DNA of 58,118 nt from Maledivibacter sp. (GTDB lineage: Bacteria; Bacillota; Clostridia; Peptostreptococcales; Caminicellaceae), in NCBI GenBank assembly GCA_025210375.1, contig JAOASB010000048.1, forward strand, positions 1 to 58,118. Direction: 5' to 3'. The notes under the pieces were generated by a model. It was not told where the DNA came from. It did not search any database and was given only the letters and a program-made list of their open reading frames with translations. Numbering within the stretch: the first letter of the stretch is position 1; every line of letters begins with the position of its first letter. Both the position numbers and the translations under genes were made by a program. Shown one piece after another: positions 35,161 to 44,898 of the stretch.

Positions 35161-35197
35161 AAAATAATAAAAACTTAGGGTTAAATTTCCCTAAGCT
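35161..35197 (-). terminator. Terminator after rqcP
   Basis: Stem CTTAGGG / CCCTAAG with AAATTTAA loop and minus-strand tail TTTTTATTATTTTTTG. Confidence 0.8.
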
Positions 35198-35209
35198 TTA
35201 ATAAAAATC

Positions 35210-35452
35210 TTAATCTATATTTTTATACATTTCTTTAGCATCATCTTTAGTAACATGTTCCTTTAAATCCAGCACTTCAACTTTGACTGTTCTGCTACCA
35301 AATTCAATGACAATTATATCCCCTTGGACTACTTCCGTTCCAGGCTTGGCTGGCTTGTCATTAACTTTTACCCTACCCTGTTCGCATGCTTCTTTAGCAA
35401 CTGTTCTTCTTTTAATAAGTCTGGAATTTTTCAAGAATTTATCTATTCTCAT
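35210..35452 (-). CDS. rqcP: RqcP / YabO S4-domain RNA-binding protein
   Basis: A subunit of ribosome-associated quality control that works with RqcH to add C-terminal Ala tails on stalled 50S subunits. The 80-residue S4 domain has RIDKFLKNSRLIKRRTVAKEAC and GRVKVND near the start, and PGTEVVQGDIIVIEF after. The ATG at 35452 is preceded by AAAGGAG. Directly upstream of the SD lies a hairpin that is repeated upstream of mfd (see R-family). The gene falls between hup and yabP. Confidence 0.92.
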   Translation of the reverse strand: MRIDKFLKNSRLIKRRTVAKEACEQGRVKVNDKPAKPGTEVVQGDIIVIEFGSRTVKVEVLDLKEHVTKDDAKEMYKNID

Positions 35453-35468
35453 TAAATCAACTCCTTTG

Positions 35469-35545
35469 GACAAAGGCGTCTTATGACGCATTTATAGTTG
35501 CAAGTTGCAAGTTGCAAGTTGCAAGTTCCATGTTGCAAGTATTTA
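35469..35545. repeat. R-family: tandem GCAAGTT tract and 5'-UTR hairpin of rqcP
   Basis: Four to five tandem GCAAGTT heptamers occur at about 35497-35530. Next to them, on the rqcP-transcript side, is GCGTCATAAGACGCCTTTGTCC (here given in part), a hairpin GCGTC/GACGC ending just before the rqcP SD. The same hairpin-plus-CTTTGTCC segment recurs at 44908-44935 upstream of mfd. Confidence 0.6.
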
Positions 35546-35642
35546 GGTCATCCTATTAGACTTTTGAAAAATCAAATAGCAATAAAGACTTAAGGATCAT
35601 CAAGCTATTTTGTTTCCTCAGACTTTTCTTTAAAAAACAACC

Positions 35643-35672
35643 TCAAAAAGAAAAAAGCAGCTAGGCTGCTTT
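35643..35672 (-). terminator. Terminator of hup
   Basis: Stem AAAGCAGC / GCTGCTTT with a 3-base loop, then TTTTCTTTTTG on the minus strand, 16 bp after the HU stop. Confidence 0.85.
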
Positions 35673-35688
35673 CTTCGCTTTTTAATGA

Positions 35689-35967
35689 TTAAGCATTCAC
35701 CATATCTTTTAAAGCTTTACCAGCTTTGAATACAGGAGCTTTAGAAGCAGGTATTTCAATTACTTGCTCTGGATTTCTTGGGTTTCTTCCTTGTCTTGCT
35801 TTTCTTTCTCTTACATCAAAAGTACCAAATCCAACAAGTGAAACTTTTTCTCCACCTACTAATGACTCTTCAACACTTTTCATAAATGCGTTTAAAGCAG
35901 CCTCTGCGTCTTTTTTTGTTAATCCTGATTTTTCTGCCATACTTGAAACTAATTGAGCTTTGTTCAT
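35689..35967 (-). CDS. hup: DNA-binding protein HU
   Basis: The main nucleoid-associated protein, a homodimer that bends DNA. The 92-residue length and sequence are classical HU: MNKAQLVSSMAEKSGL at the start, GEKVSLVGFGTFDVRER in the middle, the DNA-binding arm with RNPRNPEQVIEIPA at about 58-72, and APVFKAGKALKD at the end. AGGAGGT precedes the ATG. HU is placed between mazG and rqcP. In many Clostridia the same order mazG-hup-rqcP occurs. It is flanked by terminators on both sides, so it is probably a single-gene transcript. Confidence 0.97.
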   Translation of the reverse strand: MNKAQLVSSMAEKSGLTKKDAEAALNAFMKSVEESLVGGEKVSLVGFGTFDVRERKARQGRNPRNPEQVIEIPASKAPVFKAGKALKDMVNA

Positions 35968-36042
35968 AATGTTACCTCCTTAAATTATCTTTTGATTTTA
36001 TAGAATTCAATTTTATTACGTATATGCTAATTCTATCTTTTA

Positions 36043-36070
36043 TTGAAAAATCCTTCTTTTTGAGGGATTT
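36043..36070 (-). terminator. Terminator of mazG
   Basis: Stem AAATCC / GGATTT with a short A-rich loop and minus-strand tail TTTTTCAATA, just after the mazG stop. Confidence 0.65.
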
Positions 36071-36080
36071 TTTTTGATAA

Positions 36081-37556
36081 TTAGTACTTTTTTTCTATTT
36101 TTTTTGCGTCATTCCAAAGATCGTCCATCTCTTTTAATGTCATTTCTTCCATGTTCTTACTTTTAGCTTGAGCTGACTGTTCTATGTAACTAAATCTCCT
36201 AATAAATTTATCTATTGTACTATTCAATGCCAGTTCAGGCCTAATTTTTAAAAATCTTGCTACATTCACCACTGCAAATAGAATATCTCCTATTTCTTCG
36301 TATATATCATCATGGATATTGCTGTCTAAAGCATCAGACAGTTCCTTTAACTCTTCATATACTTTTTTCATGGCTCCATGTACATCATCCCAATCAAATC
36401 CAACTTTTGCTGCTTTCTCTTGTACCTTGTAGCTTTTCATCAATGAAGGTAATTGTTTTGGTATTCTCATAAGGGATTCAGTGTAGCTTTGTTCTTCTTT
36501 TTCCTCACGTTTTATTTCTTCCCAATTGCTCAATACTTTTTCAGTAGTTTCAACCTTTAATTCTCCAAAAACATGGGGATGTCTACTAATAAGCTTTCTA
36601 CAGATCCCTGTAGTTACATCTGTTATATTAAAATACCCATTTTCACTGGCTATTTGACTATGAAATACAATTTGTAAAAGCAGATCACCCAATTCCTCTT
36701 CTAGAAGCTCCATATCATCATCTTCTAGGGCTTCTAACACTTCATAGCTTTCTTCAATAAGATAGGGCTTTAAGCTTTTATGATTCTGTTCTCTATCCCA
36801 TGGGCACCCTTCATTACTCCTTAGTGTTTTCATAATCCCTATTAGATTATCCATTTTATATTTTTTTATTATATGGTTACCAGTTTTAGGTATAAATATA
36901 CTTGTTAAATGATCTAGACAATCTACTCTATCCAGTTCATACAATGGAACCTTTACTATTTTTTCTTCTCCAGGGATACCTGCCCCCCTAATTATTGTTA
37001 TCTCATGCTCATCATCATAATAATCCATCAGCTTAAGCTTAACCTCAGAGGCAACAAGTCTATTATATACCTGAGTTACTATTATGTCCACTTCCATATC
37101 AGGTTTTTGATAATCCATACGCAATGCATCAATAATTTTTAGCCCATTCACGGGGTCCCTACCCAATGTGTTTATAATCGCCTCGATGAAACTTACACCT
37201 GCAATAAACTCAAGATTTATATCTTTTCTCTTTTCAGCTACATCCATAAGTTTTTGCACTGTATTCTCTGCTACAAAGGGGCTTCCTGGAACTCCATAAA
37301 TTATATTTTCATTCTCACATAGATTTAAAAGCTTGTCTACAATTTTATCATAAACCTCTTCAAAGTTTTCATTTGTATCATAAATATTGTCAAAACTATC
37401 TATTTTTATACCTAAACTCCTAAAATAGTCAACAACAGGGTGTTTTTCAGTCCTAAGGTATAGAGGATTTGCTTTTTTTAACCTTTCAACTGCTTCAAGA
37501 GTTAAATACTGCTTTCCCCCCGGACCAATACCTACCACTGTAATTGTCTTCGCCAC
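36081..37556 (-). CDS. mazG: MazG-family nucleotide pyrophosphohydrolase with methylase-like domain (YabN)
   Basis: Two-domain protein of 491 residues. The N-terminal half (about 1-215) is a tetrapyrrole-methylase (SAM) fold with VVGIGPGG near the start and GVPGSPFVAENTV around 90-100. The C-terminal half is MazG with ESYEVLEALEDDDMELLEEELGDLLLQIVFH near 270-300 and a second, degenerate unit. MazG hydrolyses (d)NTPs, preventing misincorporation; the methylase-like part has no known activity. Start choice is between an ATG at 37562 that abuts the SD and a GTG at 37556 with proper spacing (GGAGG, 8 bases); I prefer the GTG. Neighbours spoVB and hup match the Bacillus order. Confidence 0.9.
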   Translation of the reverse strand: MAKTITVVGIGPGGKQYLTLEAVERLKKANPLYLRTEKHPVVDYFRSLGIKIDSFDNIYDTNENFEEVYDKIVDKLLNLCENENIIYGVPGSPFVAENTVQKLMDVAEKRKDINLEFIAGVSFIEAIINTLGRDPVNGLKIIDALRMDYQKPDMEVDIIVTQVYNRLVASEVKLKLMDYYDDEHEITIIRGAGIPGEEKIVKVPLYELDRVDCLDHLTSIFIPKTGNHIIKKYKMDNLIGIMKTLRSNEGCPWDREQNHKSLKPYLIEESYEVLEALEDDDMELLEEELGDLLLQIVFHSQIASENGYFNITDVTTGICRKLISRHPHVFGELKVETTEKVLSNWEEIKREEKEEQSYTESLMRIPKQLPSLMKSYKVQEKAAKVGFDWDDVHGAMKKVYEELKELSDALDSNIHDDIYEEIGDILFAVVNVARFLKIRPELALNSTIDKFIRRFSYIEQSAQAKSKNMEEMTLKEMDDLWNDAKKIEKKY

Positions 37557-37615
37557 TTTCATCACCTCCCATAGGGGTACTCCCTTGCTAGTTCTTAACT
37601 GAGCAAATTCCTTAA

Positions 37616-39220
37616 CTATTTTTTATAAAATCTCTTTACTATCCTATAAAGCTTTCGTCCTCCAGGCATTAAGTCATAATCTTCCTCATTCAAAGTTTTT
37701 GTTGCTAAAAGCATTATACCATATACTACAGCTCCTAAAACTATAGATATAACTGTAGCCATCCTGCTACTGATATATGTACTTAAAAAATAATGAGAAT
37801 ATTTAACTACTAGTCCCATGGCAATAACTGAAATAATAGGTTTCATTATATCCCTAATAATATCAAATTTAACTTTAGTATATATCTTAACAAAAATCAA
37901 GTTAAGTATACATGCTAATGCAAAGCCTATTACTGTAGCTATAACTGCACCTTTAATATTTAAGTCAGGAATCCCTATCAAAATATAACTTAAAACTAAT
38001 TTAAGCAAAGCCCCAATCAATAGATTACCAGCAGGAACAAGCTGTTTTCCAAGCCCCTGTAAAATACCTGTAAAGGTCTGAAATAAAGATAGAAAAACAA
38101 TTCCCCATGCTGAGATTCTTAAAATTTCTCCTGCTCCTATGGCAGCTTCTATCTGCTTTGGATAAAGAAGAAGCATGATATCCTTTGAAAGAATAGAAAG
38201 TCCAACTGCAGCAGGTAAAGCTATAAGTAATGTGACCCTTACTCCAGTTTCAACATTTTTTAATAATTCTACCCTATCTTTTCTGGCTGCCACATAGGCA
38301 ATAGCCGGAACCAAACTAACTTGAAGTGCGGCAGTTATTGCTTGAGGTAGATTTATTATGTTATTTCCTAGCCCAATCTGTCCCCATAATCTATTAGCTG
38401 CATCATATTCATAGCCAATTGCCGTAAGTCTTCTCATAACTATTCCAGTGTCAATCAAATTCATAATAGGTAACACTGCGGCACCTATAGTGATCGGTAT
38501 TGCTATTATAAGTAATTCTTTAATAATCATACTGGAAGATTCTTGATCATTGCTTATACTGTATATATCCTTAAATATTTTTTTTCTGTACCTAAAATAA
38601 ATATAGGTTATTAATATGCTACCCAAAAACGCTCCAGCCGTAGCCCCAAAGGTAGCTCCAGCAGCGGCCTTTTCAAAGCTAATCCTAGCAAACTGATAGG
38701 CGAGATAAAGGCCCACAATAAATCTACCAAATTGCTCTACGATTTGAGATATAGCAGTGGGCTTCATATTCTGTAGTCCTTGAAAATACCCTCTAAAGGA
38801 TGACATTATAGATACAAAAAACAAAGCTGGTGCCAAGGCTATCATAGAATAATAGGCTTTAGGATTTTTGACTAGATTGGATATTGGCTCAGCCCCTATA
38901 AATAAAGCCATGGATGTTATTAATCCTATTACAAAAAGTACAGAAAAGGATACTTTGAATATCCTATGGGCACCATATCTATCTCCTAATGCTACCCTTT
39001 CCGAAACCATCTTAGCAATGGCAGCGGGTAATCCCGCAGTAGAAACTACAAGTAACGCAGAATAGATTGGGTACGCACTATTATAATAACCCATTCCAGT
39101 ATCTGCTATGAGATTACCCAAGGGTATTTTAAATGCAGCTCCCAAAATTTTAGCTATAATTGCTGCTATTCCTAATATAAATGCCCCTTTTATAAACGAA
39201 TTTGAATTGCTTTTTTCCAT
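37616..39220 (-). CDS. SpoVB/YabM-like polysaccharide flippase (MVF family)
   Basis: A 534-residue integral membrane protein with about 14 hydrophobic segments. It belongs to the MATE/MVF (MurJ, SpoVB, Wzx-like) superfamily. Visible family parts are GAFILGIAAIIAKILGAAFKIPLGN at the start and STAGLPAAIAKMVSE near residue 60-75; FRGYFQGLQNMKPTAISQIVEQFGR follows near 140-165. SpoVB relatives transport lipid-linked oligosaccharide for cortex or cell-wall synthesis. In B. subtilis yabM lies in this position after spoVT, so the gene is probably the yabM ortholog. The precise substrate is unknown. Confidence 0.85.
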   Translation of the reverse strand: MEKSNSNSFIKGAFILGIAAIIAKILGAAFKIPLGNLIADTGMGYYNSAYPIYSALLVVSTAGLPAAIAKMVSERVALGDRYGAHRIFKVSFSVLFVIGLITSMALFIGAEPISNLVKNPKAYYSMIALAPALFFVSIMSSFRGYFQGLQNMKPTAISQIVEQFGRFIVGLYLAYQFARISFEKAAAGATFGATAGAFLGSILITYIYFRYRKKIFKDIYSISNDQESSSMIIKELLIIAIPITIGAAVLPIMNLIDTGIVMRRLTAIGYEYDAANRLWGQIGLGNNIINLPQAITAALQVSLVPAIAYVAARKDRVELLKNVETGVRVTLLIALPAAVGLSILSKDIMLLLYPKQIEAAIGAGEILRISAWGIVFLSLFQTFTGILQGLGKQLVPAGNLLIGALLKLVLSYILIGIPDLNIKGAVIATVIGFALACILNLIFVKIYTKVKFDIIRDIMKPIISVIAMGLVVKYSHYFLSTYISSRMATVISIVLGAVVYGIMLLATKTLNEEDYDLMPGGRKLYRIVKRFYKK

Positions 39221-39585
39221 CCTATATCCTCCCTAAAATATCCTCAATTTATTATATACAAAAATACTACAAATATAAGCATTGAAACAAATAATCTTAA
39301 ATTAAAAACAAAGCATATTAATTATATCAAAATATATAGGATAAATCCTAATTTTTGATATAAATATTATTTTAAAAATAGAGGGAGCATGTAGATTTTT
39401 TATTTTTACTAAGATTTTTATCCAAAAATGACCTACAATAAGAAAAAGGGGCTGTCTGAAAAGACAATCCCTTTTTCTCAATCCCAGAGTGTATCAGAAT
39501 AAAGTTCGCCATTCCCATGCACTCCTTTGATATAACAATATATTCATCGAACTATTACATTAAGTATTTATTACATTGCATAATA
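39221..39585. other. AT-rich intergenic region spoVT-spoVB
   Basis: 365 bp with no ORF or RNA gene that I can recognise. It contains the terminator at 39443-39476 and long A/T runs near 39350-39420. A promoter for the downstream spoVB-like gene is expected here, but I found no near-consensus pair. Confidence 0.5.
39443..39476 (-). terminator. Terminator of spoVT
   Basis: Stem AAAAAGGG.TGTCT / AGACA.CCCTTTTT with a 4-base loop, T-run on both strands, about 110 bp after the spoVT stop. Could be bidirectional. Confidence 0.75.
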
Positions 39586-40137
39586 TTAGTGCTCCATTTG
39601 TTTGCCTAAAAAACCAGCCGCAGTTTCAGCAATTTTTGTTTCTAGTTCTCCCATTAGTCTATCTGTATCTCTGGATATAAGTACAACTGCCCCTATAGGA
39701 TCCCCATGAGCAACAATAGGAAATATGATTTGTGATGAATATTTACCCATATCACTTTCCTCTATAGTAATAGGAATAATTTTATCAGATTCATTTAATA
39801 CCATTGATTCCCTTTGCTCAATTACGGCTTCTAGATCTTTACTGATTCTTTTTTCTAGATATTCCTTTTTAGAACCACCAGCTATGGTCACAACATTGTC
39901 TCTATCTGTAATTATAGCTATAGCGTCTATGGATTCATTCAAAGATTCAGCATATTCCGTAGCAAACTCATTCAGTTCTCCTATGGGCGAATACTTTTTA
40001 AGTATCACTTCCCCTTCTCTATCCGTAAAAATTTCTAATGGGTCTCCTTCTCTTATTCTTAGTGTCCTTCTAATTTCCTTAGGAATAACAACTCTACCTA
40101 AGTCGTCTATTCTCCTTACTATTCCAGTCGCCTTCAA
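39586..40137 (-). CDS. spoVT: Stage V sporulation regulator SpoVT
   Basis: AbrB-family forespore transcription factor. The 183-residue protein has an N-terminal swapped-hairpin DNA-binding domain (MKATGIVRRIDDLGRVVIPK...LRIREGDPLEIF, residues 1-50) and a C-terminal GAF-like domain (about 57-180). It modulates sigma-G regulon genes in Bacillus. GGAGG precedes the ATG. Length and both domains match SpoVT rather than the short AbrB or Abh. It lies between the foldase gene and the spoVB-like gene. Confidence 0.95.
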   Translation of the reverse strand: MKATGIVRRIDDLGRVVIPKEIRRTLRIREGDPLEIFTDREGEVILKKYSPIGELNEFATEYAESLNESIDAIAIITDRDNVVTIAGGSKKEYLEKRISKDLEAVIEQRESMVLNESDKIIPITIEESDMGKYSSQIIFPIVAHGDPIGAVVLISRDTDRLMGELETKIAETAAGFLGKQMEH

Positions 40138-40254
40138 TTGTTTTCCCTCCTAAAATCATTTAAGATGAATTGCTAGCATATGGGTAGTATTTGTTCATAT
40201 ATATTTTTTATACATATATGGTAAATTTCTTTTTTGTTTAATTTATTTTTTACC

Positions 40255-40292
40255 CGCAATAAAAAAATGTGGTACCTTAAGTCCACATTTTT
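40255..40292 (-). terminator. Terminator of the foldase gene
   Basis: Stem AAAAATGTGG / CCACATTTTT with a 10-base loop and minus-strand TTATTG after a T-run, 20 bp past the stop. Confidence 0.8.
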
Positions 40293-40312
40293 CCCTTTAT
40301 ATGCATGAGCCT

Positions 40313-41293
40313 TTATTTTAAATTTTCTTCAAATTTTTCAATTTTTGCTTTACCCTTTAGCTCTTCAATTTTTTCAAGAAGCTTTTCTTTTTTTACTATT
40401 GGTTCAATATTTTGTTTTTCAACGGCCAATTCTTCCTCAGATATTTCTTCTTTTAGATCTTCTAAGGTCTTCTTAGCCTCAAGTTTTATTATATGATAAC
40501 CATAATTCGTCTTAACCGGTTCACTTATGTCACCAACCTCCATAGAAAATGCAGCTTGCTCAAATTGAGGTACCATCATTCCCCTAGAGAAATATCCTAA
40601 ATCTCCATTGTTCTCCTTAACACTTGGGTCCTTAGAATTCTCCTTTGCTAATTCTGTGAAATCCTCTCCTGCTTTGATTTTAGTAATTAGTTCCTTAGCT
40701 GATTCTTCATTCTCTACTAATATATGCTTTGCACTAACTTGAACAACATAGTTCTTAGTAAGTTCGTCCAATTTCTCTTGATCATTTAATCCAAGTTCTT
40801 CATATAGTGATTTTTCATATTCATCAACTAATGCATCCATTCTGATTTGTTCTTTCACAAATTTTTCATCTAAATTATTTTCTTCATAGAACTTTTTAAG
40901 TTCTTCGTCTTCTTCTAATCTCTCTTTAAAACTGTTATAGGTTTCTTCAATCTCAGTATCTTCAATAGCTATTTCCTTCTTAGCTATTTCTTCTTTAATC
41001 AATTCCTCAATTATTAATTTTTCTAAAACTTGATCCCTTACTATCTCTAATACAGTCTTACCTTCAATCTCCTGACTCCAAATGTTTTCTGTATATAACT
41101 CTGTATATCTTTTTTCTACTATACTGAAGTTCTTTTTAAATGTTTCATGATCTATCTCTTTATCATTGACCTTAGCAACTACATTTTCATCCACCTTAGA
41201 CTTGTCCCCTCCCATAGCACAGCCTGTAAAAGCTCCTATTAGTAGGATTAAAATTAAAGTACATGAAAGTATTTTTTTATTTATTTGAATCAA
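40313..41293 (-). CDS. PrsA/SurA-like lipoprotein peptidyl-prolyl isomerase
   Basis: Secreted lipoprotein foldase on the outer face of the membrane. The signal sequence (about residues 6-24) ends in a lipobox-like FTGC with Cys25. A SurA-N-like helical region follows (38-190), then one parvulin rotamase domain (VSAKHILVENEESAKEL...DLGYFSRGMMVPQFEQAAFSM...NYGYHIIKLE, about 195-290). A charged Lys/Glu-rich C-terminal helix ends the protein. TTG codons in tandem form the start; the second (41293) has better SD spacing from GAGG. In many Clostridia this gene follows mfd, as here. Roles are folding of secreted or spore-coat proteins. Confidence 0.88.
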   Translation of the reverse strand: MIQINKKILSCTLILILLIGAFTGCAMGGDKSKVDENVVAKVNDKEIDHETFKKNFSIVEKRYTELYTENIWSQEIEGKTVLEIVRDQVLEKLIIEELIKEEIAKKEIAIEDTEIEETYNSFKERLEEDEELKKFYEENNLDEKFVKEQIRMDALVDEYEKSLYEELGLNDQEKLDELTKNYVVQVSAKHILVENEESAKELITKIKAGEDFTELAKENSKDPSVKENNGDLGYFSRGMMVPQFEQAAFSMEVGDISEPVKTNYGYHIIKLEAKKTLEDLKEEISEEELAVEKQNIEPIVKKEKLLEKIEELKGKAKIEKFEENLK

Positions 41294-41370
41294 CAAAATC
41301 CTCTCCCTCGTCTATGATTAACAAATGAGAAACCTGCATAATTTTCTCATACTAACTATTATATATCATA

Positions 41371-44300
41371 TTAGCTAAGCTGAAAACCTCTAATTTTTTC
41401 TAACATATCTATTATCTCATTCAATTTTTTATTTTGATTTAGTGTTTTGTCATTAAATCTATAGGTAAAATAAGGGTTATTACTACAATTCATAATTATT
41501 CTTCTGCCAAATGCATCGGATATATTCGCCAGTAAATATGGATCTAATTTGTATTTATTATCAAATTCAAATTTGAGGCCATCTTTGATCTCTGAAATTA
41601 AATTTATTTTAAGTTTCTGAGCCAAAATTTTTATATATGATATGGATATGAGGTTATATACAGGCTGTGGTAATGTACCAAATCTATCTTCAATTTCCTC
41701 CTCAATATTATAAGCATCTTCCTTGTCTCGAATAGATGCTATCTTTTTATATATCTCTAGCTTGTATCTTTCATTGGAAATATAATCACTGGATATAAAG
41801 GCATTTACATTTATATCTATGGATGTTTCTATTGCTTCCTCTACCTTTTCTCCCTTGAAGGTTTTTACCGTATCCTCCAAAAGCTTACAATACAAGTCAT
41901 ATCCAATATCAGCCATATGTCCATGCTGTCGCGCTCCAAGTAAATTTCCTGCTCCCCTTATTTCTAAATCCTTCATGGCGATCTTAAAGCCAGAGCCAAG
42001 CTCAGTAAACTCTTTTATAACCCTAAGCCTTTTTTCTGCAACCTCTGATAAAACCTTATCCTTTTCGTAGGTCAAATAGCAATAGGCTATTCTATTACTT
42101 CTTCCTACCCTACCTCTTAGCTGATAGAGTTGGGAAAGTCCCAGTTTATCTGCATCCTTTATTATCATAGTGTTAACATTTCCAATGTCCAATCCTGTTT
42201 CAATTATCGTTGTACATACTATGACATCAAACTCTTTATTTAGAAAGCTTATCATTATTTTTTCTAGCTTTCTTTCACTCATTTGCCCATGGGCATATGC
42301 TACCCTGGCCTCTGGAACTAGCATTTGTATCTTTGAGGTGATCTTCTCAATGTCCTTTACTCTATTGTATACAAAGTAAACCTGTCCTCCCCTCTCCAGT
42401 TCTTTGACGATGGCATCCCTTACCATATTTTCATTATACGAAATAACAAAGGTCTCTACGGGATACCTATCCTCTGGAGGGTCTTCAATCAAACTCATAT
42501 CCCTTATGCCTATAAGGGACATGTGTAAGGTCCTTGGTATTGGGGTTGCCGATAGGGTAAGGGCATCAACATTTTTCTTGAGTTCCTTAAGGGATTCCTT
42601 GTGCTTCACTCCAAATCTTTGTTCCTCATCAACCAATAGAATACCTAAGTCCTTAAATTTAACATCCTTTGACAAAAGTCTATGGGTTCCTACTATTATA
42701 TCAATAACTCCCATCCTTAAATCCTCTATGGTCTTTTTTTGCTGTGCGCTACTTCTAAAGCGGCTAAGCATCTCAATAGTTACAGGAAAGTCTTTAAATC
42801 TATCCACAAGGGTATTATAATGCTGTTGTGCCAATATAGTAGTTGGAACCAAGAAGGCCACTTGTTTGCCGTCCACAATAGCCTTAAATGCTGCTCTAAG
42901 AGCAACCTCTGTCTTCCCGAACCCCACATCTCCACATAAAAGCCTATCCATCGCCCTGCTGTCTTCCATATCTTTTTTTATTTCTTCTATACACCTTAGC
43001 TGATCAGGGGTTTCTTCATAGGGGAACATATCTTCAAATTGTTTTTGCCATTCACTATCCTTTGAAAAAGCATATCCCTTTGTAGATGTCCTTATGGCAT
43101 AAAGCTTTAGAAGTTCCTTTGCCATATCCTCTATGGCCTTTTTTACCTTGTCCTTCGTTTTTTTCCATTCTGCCCCACCTAGTCTATTTAACCTAGGTCC
43201 CTTATCTTCTCCACCTATATATTTCTGCACTAAATCCATCTGATCTATAGGAACATAAAGAAGATCAGTACCTGAATACTTTATTTTTAAATAATCCTTC
43301 TTTATACCCTCGACCTTCAATTGTTCTATCCCTATATATTTACCTATTCCATGGTTTTCATGAACTACATAGTCCCCAATATTTAAATCTCTGAAGGTTT
43401 TGATTTTCCTTCCCTTTTTATTGGAAGCTTTTCTTCTTTGTTTTTTTGCTGAACCAAATATTTCCTTTTCAGTTATTACAATAAATTTATGGTCAGTAAA
43501 CATAAATCCATTTCCTAGTATGCCTTTAGTTATAAAGGTTTGCCCCGATAGTATATTTTCCCTTTCACCATCAATATACTCACATTCAAGATCCTTATCT
43601 CTTAGCTCTCTTTCTAAGCTTTCACATTTTTTAGATGTACTACATACCAAAACAACCTTATAACCTTTATACTTCCAATCCCTTAAATCTTCTTTAAGGG
43701 CATCCATCTTTCCATGATATGAGTGCATATCCTTTACCGCTAAGGTTATATTAGTCCTTACATAAAAATCATCAAATTTTTTAGGCAGGCTATTTATGAG
43801 TATATTTTTTTTGCCTTGGAAATCTTCAAGTACATTTTCATATGATTTGAGAATATTATATTGACTAGGCAATACTTCTCCTCTTTCAAAAAACTGCTTG
43901 AATCTTTCATAAAAATCATTTATAGAGCTTTCAGCTTTTTCCCTTATTCTTATTGGTTCATGTATGAATATTAAACTATTTTCACTAAAATAGTCTAAAA
44001 AAGTTTCTGGCCTATCTATAAAATAATCGATATAATTATCAATAGTATCAAAATATATTTTATTATCTAGTTTCGATATAAGTTCAGTAATTTTCTCACT
44101 AAAATTATTCCTTAATTCTTCTTTTATTTTTTTATGATACTGGTCAAACTCATCTTTTATTTTTTTTATTCCCTTTTTAATTTGATTTTCTGTAAAAAGC
44201 ATTTCCCTTGTTAATTTAACTATGGCAGTGTCAATTTTTTCCAGGGATAATTGAGATACGGCATCAAAGGTTCTTATAGAATCTATTTCATCATCGAACA

Positions 44301-44898
44301 GCTCGATTCTTATGGGATAATCATCTATTAATGAATAAAAATCTATTATTCCTCCCCTTACACTAAACTGCCCCTTGGTCTGGACCATATCAACCCTTTC
44401 ATATCCCATGAATACTAATCCTTCTATAAAGTCACTTACATCTATGATGTCCCCAACCTTTATAGGCATTTCATATCCTATCCAATCCTTACCCGGTACA
44501 AGCTTTAACAATATACTATCTATAGTTGTGACAACTATACATTCTTCTCCACTAAGAACTGTACGTATAGCCTTTAGTCTCTCCTCTATAATCTGATTGC
44601 TATGGGCATATACATCAAAAAATACTATCTCCTTCGAGGGAAAGTAGAATACCTTTTCTCCACCAAAAAATTTTAAATCTTCATATATTTTTCTTGCCTC
44701 AAGCTCATTATGTGTAATAACTAAACTTTGCTTAGCTTTATTAGAGCCTATAGAAAATATAATATTGCTGATAGCTGAACCAGAAGGGCCCGTTATTGAT
44801 ATAGGTAGCATTCCTTTATCAATACTATTATTAAGTTCTGAGTATTTACCAGAGCTTTTTAAAACATTCACAAAAAAATTGTTCATCTTATATATCAT
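41371..44898 (-). CDS. mfd: Transcription-repair coupling factor Mfd
   Basis: DNA translocase that removes stalled RNA polymerase and recruits UvrA. The 1175-residue protein has a UvrB-like N-terminal region (GPSGSAISNIIFSIG near 39-53 and RGGIIDFYS near 181). An RNA polymerase-interacting domain follows (GDYVVHENHGIGKYIGIE, about 503-520), then an SF2 helicase core. Walker A is GDVGFGKTEVAL near 650, the DEEQ box is in LLVDEEQRFGVK near 750, and RGRVGR lies in the second helicase lobe near 920. The start could be ATG 44898 or ATG 44886; the first overlaps the SD AAGGA, so the second is possible. Its 5' leader carries the R-family hairpin also found upstream of rqcP. Confidence 0.97.
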   Translation of the reverse strand: MIYKMNNFFVNVLKSSGKYSELNNSIDKGMLPISITGPSGSAISNIIFSIGSNKAKQSLVITHNELEARKIYEDLKFFGGEKVFYFPSKEIVFFDVYAHSNQIIEERLKAIRTVLSGEECIVVTTIDSILLKLVPGKDWIGYEMPIKVGDIIDVSDFIEGLVFMGYERVDMVQTKGQFSVRGGIIDFYSLIDDYPIRIELFDDEIDSIRTFDAVSQLSLEKIDTAIVKLTREMLFTENQIKKGIKKIKDEFDQYHKKIKEELRNNFSEKITELISKLDNKIYFDTIDNYIDYFIDRPETFLDYFSENSLIFIHEPIRIREKAESSINDFYERFKQFFERGEVLPSQYNILKSYENVLEDFQGKKNILINSLPKKFDDFYVRTNITLAVKDMHSYHGKMDALKEDLRDWKYKGYKVVLVCSTSKKCESLERELRDKDLECEYIDGERENILSGQTFITKGILGNGFMFTDHKFIVITEKEIFGSAKKQRRKASNKKGRKIKTFRDLNIGDYVVHENHGIGKYIGIEQLKVEGIKKDYLKIKYSGTDLLYVPIDQMDLVQKYIGGEDKGPRLNRLGGAEWKKTKDKVKKAIEDMAKELLKLYAIRTSTKGYAFSKDSEWQKQFEDMFPYEETPDQLRCIEEIKKDMEDSRAMDRLLCGDVGFGKTEVALRAAFKAIVDGKQVAFLVPTTILAQQHYNTLVDRFKDFPVTIEMLSRFRSSAQQKKTIEDLRMGVIDIIVGTHRLLSKDVKFKDLGILLVDEEQRFGVKHKESLKELKKNVDALTLSATPIPRTLHMSLIGIRDMSLIEDPPEDRYPVETFVISYNENMVRDAIVKELERGGQVYFVYNRVKDIEKITSKIQMLVPEARVAYAHGQMSERKLEKIMISFLNKEFDVIVCTTIIETGLDIGNVNTMIIKDADKLGLSQLYQLRGRVGRSNRIAYCYLTYEKDKVLSEVAEKRLRVIKEFTELGSGFKIAMKDLEIRGAGNLLGARQHGHMADIGYDLYCKLLEDTVKTFKGEKVEEAIETSIDINVNAFISSDYISNERYKLEIYKKIASIRDKEDAYNIEEEIEDRFGTLPQPVYNLISISYIKILAQKLKINLISEIKDGLKFEFDNKYKLDPYLLANISDAFGRRIIMNCSNNPYFTYRFNDKTLNQNKKLNEIIDMLEKIRGFQLS

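Noticed and set aside
35497..35545. GCAAGTT tandem run as a CRISPR array
   Set aside because: Units are 7 bp and contiguous, with no spacers and no cas genes nearby.
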